Source: Mycolicibacterium duvalii
GTDB lineage: Bacteria > Actinomycetota > Actinomycetes > Mycobacteriales > Mycobacteriaceae
NCBI RefSeq assembly: GCF_010726645.1
Contig: NZ_AP022563.1
Location: 5,332,001-5,396,000, forward strand
DNA length: 64,000 nucleotides
Direction of reading: 5' to 3'
Below are positions 44,707-53,573 of the stretch, in pieces. Made by a program: the position numbers and the translations under genes. Numbering within the stretch: the stretch's first letter is position 1; each line of letters opens with the position of its first letter. Below the pieces are notes generated by a model, which saw only the letters and a list, made by a program, of their open reading frames with translations, ran no database searches and had not been told where the DNA came from.

Positions 44707-44720
44707 GGGGCTTAGGTCCC
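44707..44720. promoter_or_regulatory. DosR-like box before the hydrogenase operon
   Basis: GGGGCTTAGGTCCC matches the DosR core GGGACTWWAGTCCC at 12 of 14 positions. It lies 36 bp upstream of the hypF GTG, in the short gap after the DUF4239 stop. DosR-dependent hypoxic induction of the group 3b hydrogenase is known in M. smegmatis, which fits. The outer flanking bases do not match. Confidence 0.68.
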
Positions 44721-44740
44721 ACGAAGTGACCGCGGCGACC

Positions 44741-45517
44741 TCAGCGCTGCCAGTCCTGCAGCACCCTGACGAACGCGTCGGGGTCAACGGAGAGTGCCCC
44801 GACGAACGGATGCTCGAGCGCGAAGATCAGATAGAGCACGAAGGCCAGCAAGGCCGCGGTCAGGCCCACCGCCAAGGCATGCACCACGACGTCGCGCGTC
44901 CCGAACAGGAAGGTGAACGCCATCACCACGCCACCACCCCCGACGAGCAACACCCACAGCTCGCCGGGAACCGCGGCCTCGCTGGTGGACACCCGCAGCT
45001 TGCGGTCGGCGCTCAGATCGTTGAGGCGCACGATCGCGTGGTCGAAAAAGGCGATCTCGTTTCGGGTCTCGGGTTCGACGGACAGGTAGGCCTCCCACAC
45101 CGCGACCAGCTGTGTGGACTGCTCCTCGATGGCCTCGCCGCGGCGCATCCGCGGGAACTCGTCATCGATGACGTCTTGAGCGTAATCGGTCAGACTGCGC
45201 TGGACGATCACCCGCGATTCCGGGGGCAGCGCCTCCGAGTCGCGCAGCAGGTCGGAGATCGCTGCCGCTTCCATACCGCTGGCGTCCTCGGCGTCGCTGA
45301 ACTGTTCCCACACCACGACCACCACGAAGGCCACCAACACCGCGTAGAGCACGCCGGCGAGTTGAAACACCGGCGCCGACATCTCGTTGGCGTTCTCCAG
45401 GCGGGTGTGCGACACCGCCCTGCGGAACACCACGAGCCCGCCGACCGAGACACCGACGACGACACTGACCCACAGGAAGCCGAGGACGAAGGGCGGAAAC
45501 TGGAGTAGCCAGAGCAC
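44741..45517 (-). CDS. DUF4239 (bestrophin-like) membrane protein
   Basis: A 258-residue protein with four predicted membrane segments: about 10-30 and 50-70 near the N-terminus, 190-208 and 213-235 near the C-terminus. A charged helical region (75-185) lies between them. The pattern fits DUF4239. The GTG at 45517 follows AGGTGA. It lies upstream of hypF on the same strand with a 70-bp gap holding the DosR-like box, so it is probably a separate unit. Function unknown; an ion channel role is suggested only by remote family similarity. Confidence 0.82.
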   Translation of the reverse strand: MLWLLQFPPFVLGFLWVSVVVGVSVGGLVVFRRAVSHTRLENANEMSAPVFQLAGVLYAVLVAFVVVVVWEQFSDAEDASGMEAAAISDLLRDSEALPPESRVIVQRSLTDYAQDVIDDEFPRMRRGEAIEEQSTQLVAVWEAYLSVEPETRNEIAFFDHAIVRLNDLSADRKLRVSTSEAAVPGELWVLLVGGGGVVMAFTFLFGTRDVVVHALAVGLTAALLAFVLYLIFALEHPFVGALSVDPDAFVRVLQDWQR

Positions 45518-45657
45518 AGATCACCTCGCCTCGGTGCCCGCGTCCGCGGCGCAGTCCCGCAATTATGGCCGCGGCCACGCCCGCCACCCGCACAACACAC
45601 CGAGGGACTTTCACCGAATCGCCGCCCTGCGGGGCGCGCCGAAGGTATGCAAAGACC

Positions 45658-48330
45658 ATGGGATCTGCGCAGGCCGGGGGCCGCGTCGGGGCGCTGGCGA
45701 TGGTGCTGGGAGTCGGGGCGGCGGTCCTCGCCGGAACCGGCGTCGCATGGGCGGACGGTGACACAGCCACAGCGGCGACCTCGGCGTCCGGATCCTCCTC
45801 CGGCACAAGCCGATCACGAGATGACGCGCCGCCACCCCGGACGCCGGGCAGGTCGGTCGACGACCCGGATGACACGGCCGAACCGGCCGACGGCGACCGC
45901 GACGGCGACCGTCGCGATTTCGGCCGGCGCGGCGGGCGGACCGGCGACCGGCCCACCGACGACGTCGACACCGACCCCGGCGTCGACACCGAACGTGCCG
46001 GCCGGGACGCGGGCACAGCGCCGACCGAAAGACGGGAACGGCGCGCCCTCGGCGCCACCCGGGATGGCGAGGCAGTCCCCGACGTAGACCCCGACGCGAG
46101 GTCGGTCACCCGGGTCGACCCGGCCGGAGCCGAGCCCGCCGGTTCCGCGCAGCCGGTCGACGCCGAGGTCGCCGAGGCGGTGGTCGCGAGTGTCCCGCAG
46201 CGCCGCCGCGCCGCCGTCACCACCACCACATTCGATGAGCCGACCATAAACCCCACGGTGCCGTCGTGGCGGCCCTGGCCGACCGCGTATGACCTGCGGT
46301 CGGCTGTCACCTATGTGGTCGACCTGGCCACCAGCTTCGTCGACGCGCTGCTGAGCCCGTTCGCCGCCGGCGCGCCCCGCCCGCCCGCGGATCCGTCAGG
46401 GTGGGCGCTGCTGGCCTGGCTGCGCCGGGAGTTCTTCAATTCCTCTCCCGAGCAAACCCAGAACCCCTTGCCGCACACCCAGAGTCGGACCGACGACGGA
46501 GGTGTGCGGATCACCGGCAATCTCGGGATGACCGACCCCGACGGTGACGCGTTGACCTACACGGTGATCGGGCGTCCGCACAACGGCGGCACCGTCAGCG
46601 TCGACGCCGGCGGCAACTTCGTCTACCGCCCGATGAATGCGCTGGCCGCGGTCGGCGGCACCGACACGTTCACCGTCGCCGTCAGCGACGAACACGACGG
46701 ACTGCATGTCCACGGTCTGCTCGGACTGCTGACCTTCATCCCGGTCATCGGCAACCTGCTCAACCCGGGCGGCGGCCACGGCCGGACCGTCACCGTCACC
46801 GTCGATGTCGAACGGGTCGACGACATCGACCTGTCCCTGCCCGAGGGGTTCCGCTGGGGCGTGGCGCATTCGGGCTTCCAGGCCGAGGGCGGGCCGGGCT
46901 CGCCGGTGGACCCGCGTTCGGACTGGTACCGGTGGGTGCACGACCCCCTCAACCGGCTGCTCGGTCTGGTCCGGGGCGTTCCCGAGGACGGGCCGGGCGC
47001 CTACGTCTCCTATCAGAACGACGCGGCGCTCGCCCGCGACGAGCTGGGCATGAACACCTTCCGGATGAGTATCGAATGGAGCCGGATCTTCCCGGATTCC
47101 ACTGCATCGGTGGACATCACCGACGAGGACGGGGTGCTGACGTTGGCGGACCTGGAAGCGCTCGACGCGCTGGCCGACCAGGACGAGGTCGCCCATTACC
47201 AGGCGGTCTTCGCAGCACTGCGCCGGCACGGACTGGACCCGTTCGTCACCGTCAACCACTTCACCCTGCCGGTGTGGGTGCACGACCCGATCGTCGCCCG
47301 GCCGCTGATCCAGCTGGGTCTGCCGGCGCCCGCGGCGGGCTGGCTGTCGTCATCCACCGCCGCGGAATTCGAGAAGTACGCCGCCTATGTGGCGTGGAAA
47401 TACGGCGACCAGGTGGACAACTGGGCGACGCTGAACGAACCGTTTCCGCCCGTGCTGACCGAGTTCCTGGCGATTCCCTGGGTGGTGCCGAATTGGCCCC
47501 CGGGAGTCATCCGACCGGATCTGGCTTCCACCTTCTTGGTCAACCAGGCCGTCGGCCACGTCGCGGCCTACGACGCCATCCACACCTGGGATGTCACCGC
47601 CGCCGGCGACGGTCCTGCCGCGTTCGTCGGATTCACCCACAACATGATCCCGGCGCGACCCGCCAACCCGGTCAACCCACTGGACGTAGGGGCCGCCGAC
47701 GCATGGAATCGCTACTACAACCGCTGGTTCCCCAACGCGGTCGTCGACGGCTGGGTCGACGCGAACTTCGACGGCGTCAAGACCGTCGACGAGGTTCACC
47801 CCGACATGGTCGGCAAGGTCGACTTCCTCGGCGTGCAGTACTACGGATCGCAACCGATGGTGGGCTTCGGCTTCTCGCCGCTGCCGGGTTTCCCGTTCCT
47901 GCGCGGGTTCCCGATCCGGTGCTCACCCGACGAGTCGACGTGCAGCGACTTCAACCAGCCGATCGACCCGGGCGGTTTCCGGGAGGTGCTGGAGGTTGCC
48001 GCGTCCTACGGAAAGCCGTTGTGGGTCACCGAGAACGGCATCGCCGACGACGAAGACGTCAAGCGGCCGCCCTACCTCGTCAACCACATCGCGGTCGTAC
48101 AGGATCTGGTCGCCCACGGCGCCGACATCCGCGGCTACACGCACTGGTCGTTCGTGGACAATCTGGAGTGGTCGGAGGGCTACGGGCTGCAGTTCGGGCT
48201 CTACGGGTCCGATCCGGGCACCCCGGAGCTGGAACGCATTCCGAAGCCGGCGAGCATCGCGGCGCTGCGCGCCATCACCACCGCCAACGGCCTGCCCGTC
48301 CAACTGCTGCAGCACTACCTGCCGAGCTAG
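45658..48330 (+). CDS. Exported GH1 beta-glucosidase with cadherin-like domain
   Basis: About 890 residues. The leader AGGRVGALAMVLGVGAAVLAG ends near residue 33 (VAWA), then an Asp/Arg/Thr-rich disordered region (34-190). A WLRREFFNSSP segment leads into a cadherin-like domain with DPDGDALTYTV (about 285-385). The GH1 barrel spans about 390-880: FRWGVAHSGFQAEGG, acid/base Glu594 in ATLNEP, nucleophile Glu792 in VTENG, and HWSFVDNLEWSEGY. Both catalytic residues are intact, so it should hydrolyse beta-glycosides outside the membrane. The ATG at 45658 is preferred (GAAGG upstream); one at 45565 has no ribosome-binding site. Leader and pre-domain parallel the protein at 12600. Confidence 0.9.
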   Translation: MGSAQAGGRVGALAMVLGVGAAVLAGTGVAWADGDTATAATSASGSSSGTSRSRDDAPPPRTPGRSVDDPDDTAEPADGDRDGDRRDFGRRGGRTGDRPTDDVDTDPGVDTERAGRDAGTAPTERRERRALGATRDGEAVPDVDPDARSVTRVDPAGAEPAGSAQPVDAEVAEAVVASVPQRRRAAVTTTTFDEPTINPTVPSWRPWPTAYDLRSAVTYVVDLATSFVDALLSPFAAGAPRPPADPSGWALLAWLRREFFNSSPEQTQNPLPHTQSRTDDGGVRITGNLGMTDPDGDALTYTVIGRPHNGGTVSVDAGGNFVYRPMNALAAVGGTDTFTVAVSDEHDGLHVHGLLGLLTFIPVIGNLLNPGGGHGRTVTVTVDVERVDDIDLSLPEGFRWGVAHSGFQAEGGPGSPVDPRSDWYRWVHDPLNRLLGLVRGVPEDGPGAYVSYQNDAALARDELGMNTFRMSIEWSRIFPDSTASVDITDEDGVLTLADLEALDALADQDEVAHYQAVFAALRRHGLDPFVTVNHFTLPVWVHDPIVARPLIQLGLPAPAAGWLSSSTAAEFEKYAAYVAWKYGDQVDNWATLNEPFPPVLTEFLAIPWVVPNWPPGVIRPDLASTFLVNQAVGHVAAYDAIHTWDVTAAGDGPAAFVGFTHNMIPARPANPVNPLDVGAADAWNRYYNRWFPNAVVDGWVDANFDGVKTVDEVHPDMVGKVDFLGVQYYGSQPMVGFGFSPLPGFPFLRGFPIRCSPDESTCSDFNQPIDPGGFREVLEVAASYGKPLWVTENGIADDEDVKRPPYLVNHIAVVQDLVAHGADIRGYTHWSFVDNLEWSEGYGLQFGLYGSDPGTPELERIPKPASIAALRAITTANGLPVQLLQHYLPS

Positions 48331-48782
48331 CCGCCGTCCGACATCTGGGCCAGCACCTCGTTCATGTCGACCTCGCGGACGGTCTCGGCCAGCGACCACT
48401 GATGGCCGAACGGGTCGCGCACCACGCCGTAGCGATCGCCCCAGAACTGGTCCTCGAGCGCGTTGACGACCGTGGCGCCGGCATCGAGCGCCCGCTGGAA
48501 CCGTCCGTCGACATCGGGCCCGTGCAGGTGGATGGTCACCGACGCGCCACCCAGCGCCGTCGGGGTGCTGGCCTTGCCGTCGTTGAACTCGGGGAAATCG
48601 TCGTTGAGGAACACCATCGCGCCGTTGATCCGCATGCTGGCGTGGATCAGCTTGCCGTCCGGGCCGGGCATCCGCACCATCTCCTCGGCGCCGAACGCTC
48701 TGGTGTAGAAGTCCAGTGCCGCTGCCGCATCGTCGACCACGAGGTGCGGTACCAGCATGGGGGTGTTGTCGATCGCCATCAT
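48327..48782 (-). CDS. VOC-family (glyoxalase/PhnB-like) protein (Rv0887c-like)
   Basis: A 151-residue protein with two beta-alpha-beta-beta-beta modules of the vicinal oxygen chelate fold. It opens PHLVVDDAAAALDFYTRAFGAEE and ends DPFGHQWSLAETVREV, as in PhnB-like proteins. Metal ligands probably come from His13 and the later Glu. Substrate unknown. GAGGAGAG precedes the ATG. Its stop shares CTAG with the GH1 stop. Confidence 0.88.
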   Translation of the reverse strand: MMAIDNTPMLVPHLVVDDAAAALDFYTRAFGAEEMVRMPGPDGKLIHASMRINGAMVFLNDDFPEFNDGKASTPTALGGASVTIHLHGPDVDGRFQRALDAGATVVNALEDQFWGDRYGVVRDPFGHQWSLAETVREVDMNEVLAQMSDGG

Positions 48783-48852
48783 CTCTCCTCAGTGGTGGGC
48801 TGACATCCGGTACCGACTCCCACCCGATCAGAAACTCATCGCCGCCACCAGA

Positions 48853-49467
48853 TCAGACCACCGAGAATCCGCCGGGCAACGCGGCGCGGCCGGTCAACGC
48901 GAGCAGAACCGCCGGCCCGTGCCCCAGGGCCGCCCCGATCCGCGCGGCCAGCGCGGCTGCGTCGGAGAGCACCTCGGGCGGAGGCGGGTGGTCGATCCCG
49001 AGGGCCCGGGCGATATCGATCCCGTGTACCGCCAACTCGAAGGTGCGGGTCGGCAGGTAGCTGCTCAACCGGATGCCGTAGCCACCGATCACCTCCAGCA
49101 GTGGGTCGTCCGCGGCAGCCACATCGGCCAGTGCCCGAGACGCGAGTTCGGCGACGGCCGCGGCCGGGTCGGCACCGAGGTCGCGACCAGCCTGGCGGCC
49201 GCGTTCGACGATGGCGGTCGCTCCCATACCGGCGGCGTAGTCGGCGATCTTGACGTAGTAGTCGGCCGCGTCGGTCACGTCCTCGTGCTGGGCCGGCGCC
49301 CTCAGGTATGTGCTGACCGTGACGAAAGATCGCGAGGTGTGGCCGACCAGGTCGCGGACCGTCCACTCGCCCAGACCGGGGTCATCCCAGCGCCCGTGCG
49401 GGATCTGGCGGACCAACGCCACGAAATAGTCTGCGGCGCCGGCGAACACCGCGCGCTCGTCGGTCAC
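48853..49467 (-). CDS. DinB/MDMPI-fold, probably mycothiol-dependent enzyme
   Basis: A 204-residue protein with the N-terminal MDMPI/DinB four-helix fold (WTVRDLVGHTSRSFVTV supplies a metal-binding His; a second is in TFELAVHGIDIARAL). These proteins often bind zinc and use mycothiol as cofactor, as in maleylpyruvate isomerase. The exact substrate cannot be told. The GTG at 49467 overlaps the citA stop (GTGA), so it is translationally coupled to citA. Confidence 0.8.
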   Translation of the reverse strand: MTDERAVFAGAADYFVALVRQIPHGRWDDPGLGEWTVRDLVGHTSRSFVTVSTYLRAPAQHEDVTDAADYYVKIADYAAGMGATAIVERGRQAGRDLGADPAAAVAELASRALADVAAADDPLLEVIGGYGIRLSSYLPTRTFELAVHGIDIARALGIDHPPPPEVLSDAAALAARIGAALGHGPAVLLALTGRAALPGGFSVV

Positions 49468-50582
49468 GGCCGGTGCAGCAGATCCCAGCCGTCGACCGAC
49501 TCGGGGCTGCGGGGCTGCGGGCCGACATAGACCGCCGACGGCCGGACCAGCTTGCCCAACCGCTTCTGCTCGAGGATGTGGGCGCACCACCCGGCGGTAC
49601 GTCCGCAGGTGAACATCGCCGGCATCATGCTGGGCGGCACCTCCGCGAAGTCGAGGATGACCGCCGCCCAGAACTCGACATTGGTCTCGATCGCCCGGTC
49701 CGGGCGGCGTTCGCGCAGTTCGGCCAGCGCGGCCTGTTCGAGTGCGGCCGCCACCTCGTAGCGCGGCGCATGGAGTCGCTCGGCCGTCGCCCGCAGCACC
49801 CGCGCGCGGGGGTCCTCGGCGCGGTACACCCGGTGTCCGAAGCCCATCAGTTTCTCGTCGCGGTCGAGGATCCCCTTGACCACGCCGCGGGCGTCACCGG
49901 TGCGTTCGGCCTCCTCGATCATCGGGATCACCCGGGCCGGCGCGCCGCCGTGCAGCGGACCGCTCATCGCGCCGATCGCCCCCGACAGCGCGGCGGCCAC
50001 GTCGGCGCCGGTGGACGCGATGACCCGCGCGGTGAAGGTGGAGGCGTTCATGCCGTGTTCGGCAGCGCTGACCCAGTAGGCGTCGATGGCCTCGACGTGA
50101 CGGGGGTCGGGCTCGCCCTTCCATCGGGTCATGAAGCGCGCAGTGACGGTGTCGCATCCGTCGACGGTGCGCTGAGGCACCGCGGGCTGGTAGATGCCCC
50201 GGGCCGACTGCGCGACATAGGACAGCGCCATCACCGACGCCCGGGCCAGCTGGTTACGGGCAGTCGTGTCGTCGATGTCGAGGAGCGGCCGGTAACCCCA
50301 GATCGGCGCGAGCATCGCCAGGCCGGCCTGCACGTCGACGCGGACGTCGCCGCTGTGGATCGGCAGCGGGAACGGTTCGGCGGGCGGCAGCCCGTCGCCG
50401 AAGCGGCCGTCGACGAGCAGAGCCCAGACGTCGCCGAAGGTGACCCGGTGGGCGACCAAATCCTCGATGTCGACCCCGCGGTAGCGCAGCGCACCGCCGT
50501 CCTTGTCGGGCTCGGCGATCTCGGTCTCGAACGCCACCACCCCGGACAGTCCGGGGGCGAAATCCTTCGGCACCGCAGTCAT
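49464..50582 (-). CDS. citA: Citrate synthase 2 (CitA type)
   Basis: A 372-residue citrate synthase-family enzyme matching Rv0889c. The two catalytic His are visible in GPLHGGAP and GFGHRVYRAEDPR. The position normally holding the catalytic Asp reads NVEFWAA, i.e. Glu, unlike GltA2 in this window (NVDYYTG). The ATG at 50582 (MTAVPKDFAPGLSGV) is favoured over one nine codons earlier. It condenses acetyl-CoA (or a related acyl-CoA) with oxaloacetate. It is divergent from pdxH across 71 bp. Confidence 0.92.
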   Translation of the reverse strand: MTAVPKDFAPGLSGVVAFETEIAEPDKDGGALRYRGVDIEDLVAHRVTFGDVWALLVDGRFGDGLPPAEPFPLPIHSGDVRVDVQAGLAMLAPIWGYRPLLDIDDTTARNQLARASVMALSYVAQSARGIYQPAVPQRTVDGCDTVTARFMTRWKGEPDPRHVEAIDAYWVSAAEHGMNASTFTARVIASTGADVAAALSGAIGAMSGPLHGGAPARVIPMIEEAERTGDARGVVKGILDRDEKLMGFGHRVYRAEDPRARVLRATAERLHAPRYEVAAALEQAALAELRERRPDRAIETNVEFWAAVILDFAEVPPSMMPAMFTCGRTAGWCAHILEQKRLGKLVRPSAVYVGPQPRSPESVDGWDLLHRP

Positions 50583-50653
50583 GGGCAGATTCTTACACCG
50601 CAGGAGCACCGCTGGACCACGGACTGCCCAACCCTCGGCGTAGCGTCTGTTTC

Positions 50654-51310
50654 GTGGCTGACTCTGATCGCCTGGCTCGGATGCGGGTGGAGTACGGATC
50701 GGTGGAGAAGGACGGCAGCACCGACCTCGACTCCGATTGGCTCGCCGACGGTTGGGTGGCGCTGCTCACCAGCTGGATCAGCGACGCGCACGCCGCCGGC
50801 CTGGCCGAGCCCAACGCGATGGTCCTGGGCACCGTGGACGGCGACGGGCGCCCGGTCACGCGCAGCGTGCTGTGCAAGAGCGTCGACGAATCAGGGGTGT
50901 CGTTCTACACCAACTACGACTCCGACAAGGGCCGGCAGCTGGCGAGCGTGCCCTATGCGTCGGCGACGTTCCCGTGGTTCGGCCTGGGCCGCCAGGTACA
51001 CATCCGTGGACCCGTGACCAGGGTGTCGGTCGCGGCGACGGCGGATTACTGGTCCAAGCGTCCCCGGGGTTCGCAGCTCGGAGCGTGGGCCTCGGTGCAA
51101 AGCGCGCCGATCTCGTCCCGCGCGGCGCTGCTGCAACAGTTGGCCGAGGTCACCGAGCGGTTCGCCGACGTCGCCGAGATTCCCGTCCCACCGCATTGGG
51201 GCGGCTACCTGATCGCACCCGAGGTCGTCGAGTTCTGGCAGGGTCGGGAAAATCGCGTGCACAACCGCATTCGGGTTACCGGGACGGTGGTCGAGCGGCT
51301 GCAGCCGTGA
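50654..51310 (+). CDS. pdxH: Pyridoxamine/pyridoxine 5'-phosphate oxidase PdxH
   Basis: A 218-residue FMN enzyme that oxidises PNP or PMP to pyridoxal 5'-phosphate. FMN and substrate motifs: RSVLCKSVDESGVSFYTNYDSDKG, FGLGRQVHIRG, RGSQLGAWAS.QS, and the C-terminal PHWGGYLIAPEVVEFWQGRENRVHNR, where the usual RLHDR is RVHNR. It starts at GTG 50654. It appears monocistronic. Confidence 0.93.
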   Translation: MADSDRLARMRVEYGSVEKDGSTDLDSDWLADGWVALLTSWISDAHAAGLAEPNAMVLGTVDGDGRPVTRSVLCKSVDESGVSFYTNYDSDKGRQLASVPYASATFPWFGLGRQVHIRGPVTRVSVAATADYWSKRPRGSQLGAWASVQSAPISSRAALLQQLAEVTERFADVAEIPVPPHWGGYLIAPEVVEFWQGRENRVHNRIRVTGTVVERLQP

Positions 51311-51425
51311 CTGGCGTCCGGCGTTGCTGACGCGGCGCGGGTACGCGACGACCGGGCTCCCTGCCAAGGGTCGGACCATGACGGTTTCTCATCTGTTTCT
51401 CACGTGGGCCGGATAGCATCCCCAT

Positions 51426-52076
51426 GTGGTCGACATGCGGGGGGAACGCGCTCTGGGTTTGCGGGAACGCAAGAAGCGCAAGACCCGCGCCACCCTGATC
51501 AACGCCGCGGTGGGGCTGTGCGACAGCCAGGGTTTCGACGCCACCACCGTGGACCAGATCGCCGCCGTGGCCGACGTCTCGTCGCGCACCTTCAGCAGGT
51601 ACTTCGCCACCAAGGAAGCGATCGCGCTGGCGCTGATCGACGAGATTCTCGACATGGCCGCGGCGGAACTGGCGCGCCAGCCACTAGACCTGGGTCCGTA
51701 CGAAGCCTCGCGGCGCGCGTGGGTCGGGATGGCACACGTCACCACACGGGCGGGGGCCGACGGGCTCGGTGCCGAGCGGCTCTTGCAGATCCTGCGGATT
51801 GTGATGACCTCGACGACGTTGCGCCAGGCGGTGGTCGAGTACCGGGCCGACGTCGTGGACGTGGTGCTCGCCCGACGGATGGGCGTCGCTCCAGGGGATC
51901 GGCGGGTCAGATTGATCTCATCGGTCTGGTGTGCGGTGCTCATGACCGCGCTGGAGAGTGCGGTCGACGACGCAAAGAGCCTGGTGAGCATCACCGTGGA
52001 CGACCTCGTCGCCGCGTTCGAGGCCACGTATGCGGAATTCGCGAGTGAAATGGCGGGAATCGGGCAACCCGTCTGA
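51426..52076 (+). CDS. TetR-family transcriptional regulator
   Basis: A 216-residue regulator. Residues 12-60 form the TetR helix-turn-helix (RATLINAAVGLCDSQGFDATTVDQIAAVADVS is followed by RTFSRYFATKEAI), and the rest is a variable helical ligand domain. It starts at GTG 51426; an ATG three codons later is possible. Target genes are not evident; gltA2 lies downstream on the same strand behind a hairpin. Confidence 0.88.
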   Translation: MVDMRGERALGLRERKKRKTRATLINAAVGLCDSQGFDATTVDQIAAVADVSSRTFSRYFATKEAIALALIDEILDMAAAELARQPLDLGPYEASRRAWVGMAHVTTRAGADGLGAERLLQILRIVMTSTTLRQAVVEYRADVVDVVLARRMGVAPGDRRVRLISSVWCAVLMTALESAVDDAKSLVSITVDDLVAAFEATYAEFASEMAGIGQPV

Positions 52077-52091
52077 CCGTCGGACGGACAC

Positions 52092-52113
52092 CCCCGCGGG
52101 CGGGCCCGCGGGA
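52092..52113 (+). terminator. Strong GC hairpin after the TetR gene
   Basis: CCCGCGGGC (52093-52101) and GCCCGCGGG (52104-52112) form a perfect 9-bp stem 16 bp after the TetR stop. No T-run follows, as is common for mycobacterial terminators. It separates the TetR gene from gltA2. Confidence 0.5.
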
Positions 52114-52180
52114 ATGGGACTACCTTCTGTAGTCAGACTCCGAGATTTCTGTTGACCTAGCGACAACTGAAGGGACCGCA

Positions 52181-53485
<1,305 letters not shown>

Positions 53486-53552
53486 ACCGGTGTCGGCTGC
53501 GCGTGCCAGGTGCGCGAAACGTCACAGCACGGCGGCCTTGCCCGCGTAACAG

Positions 53553-53566
53553 TTGTAGTTTCACAA
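53553..53566. promoter_or_regulatory. Candidate operator before the MFS-marR operon
   Basis: TTGTAGTTTCACAA is an inverted repeat (TTGT-N6-ACAA) seven bases upstream of the MFS GTG, in an AT-rich patch. Its position suits repression by the MarR protein encoded downstream. This is a guess from location and symmetry only. Confidence 0.35.
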
Positions 53567-53573
53567 TCGTTAG

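Noticed and set aside
46396..47283. A 295-codon minus-strand frame opposite the GH1 gene
   Set aside because: No start context or domain. The plus strand encodes intact GH1 motifs over the same bases.
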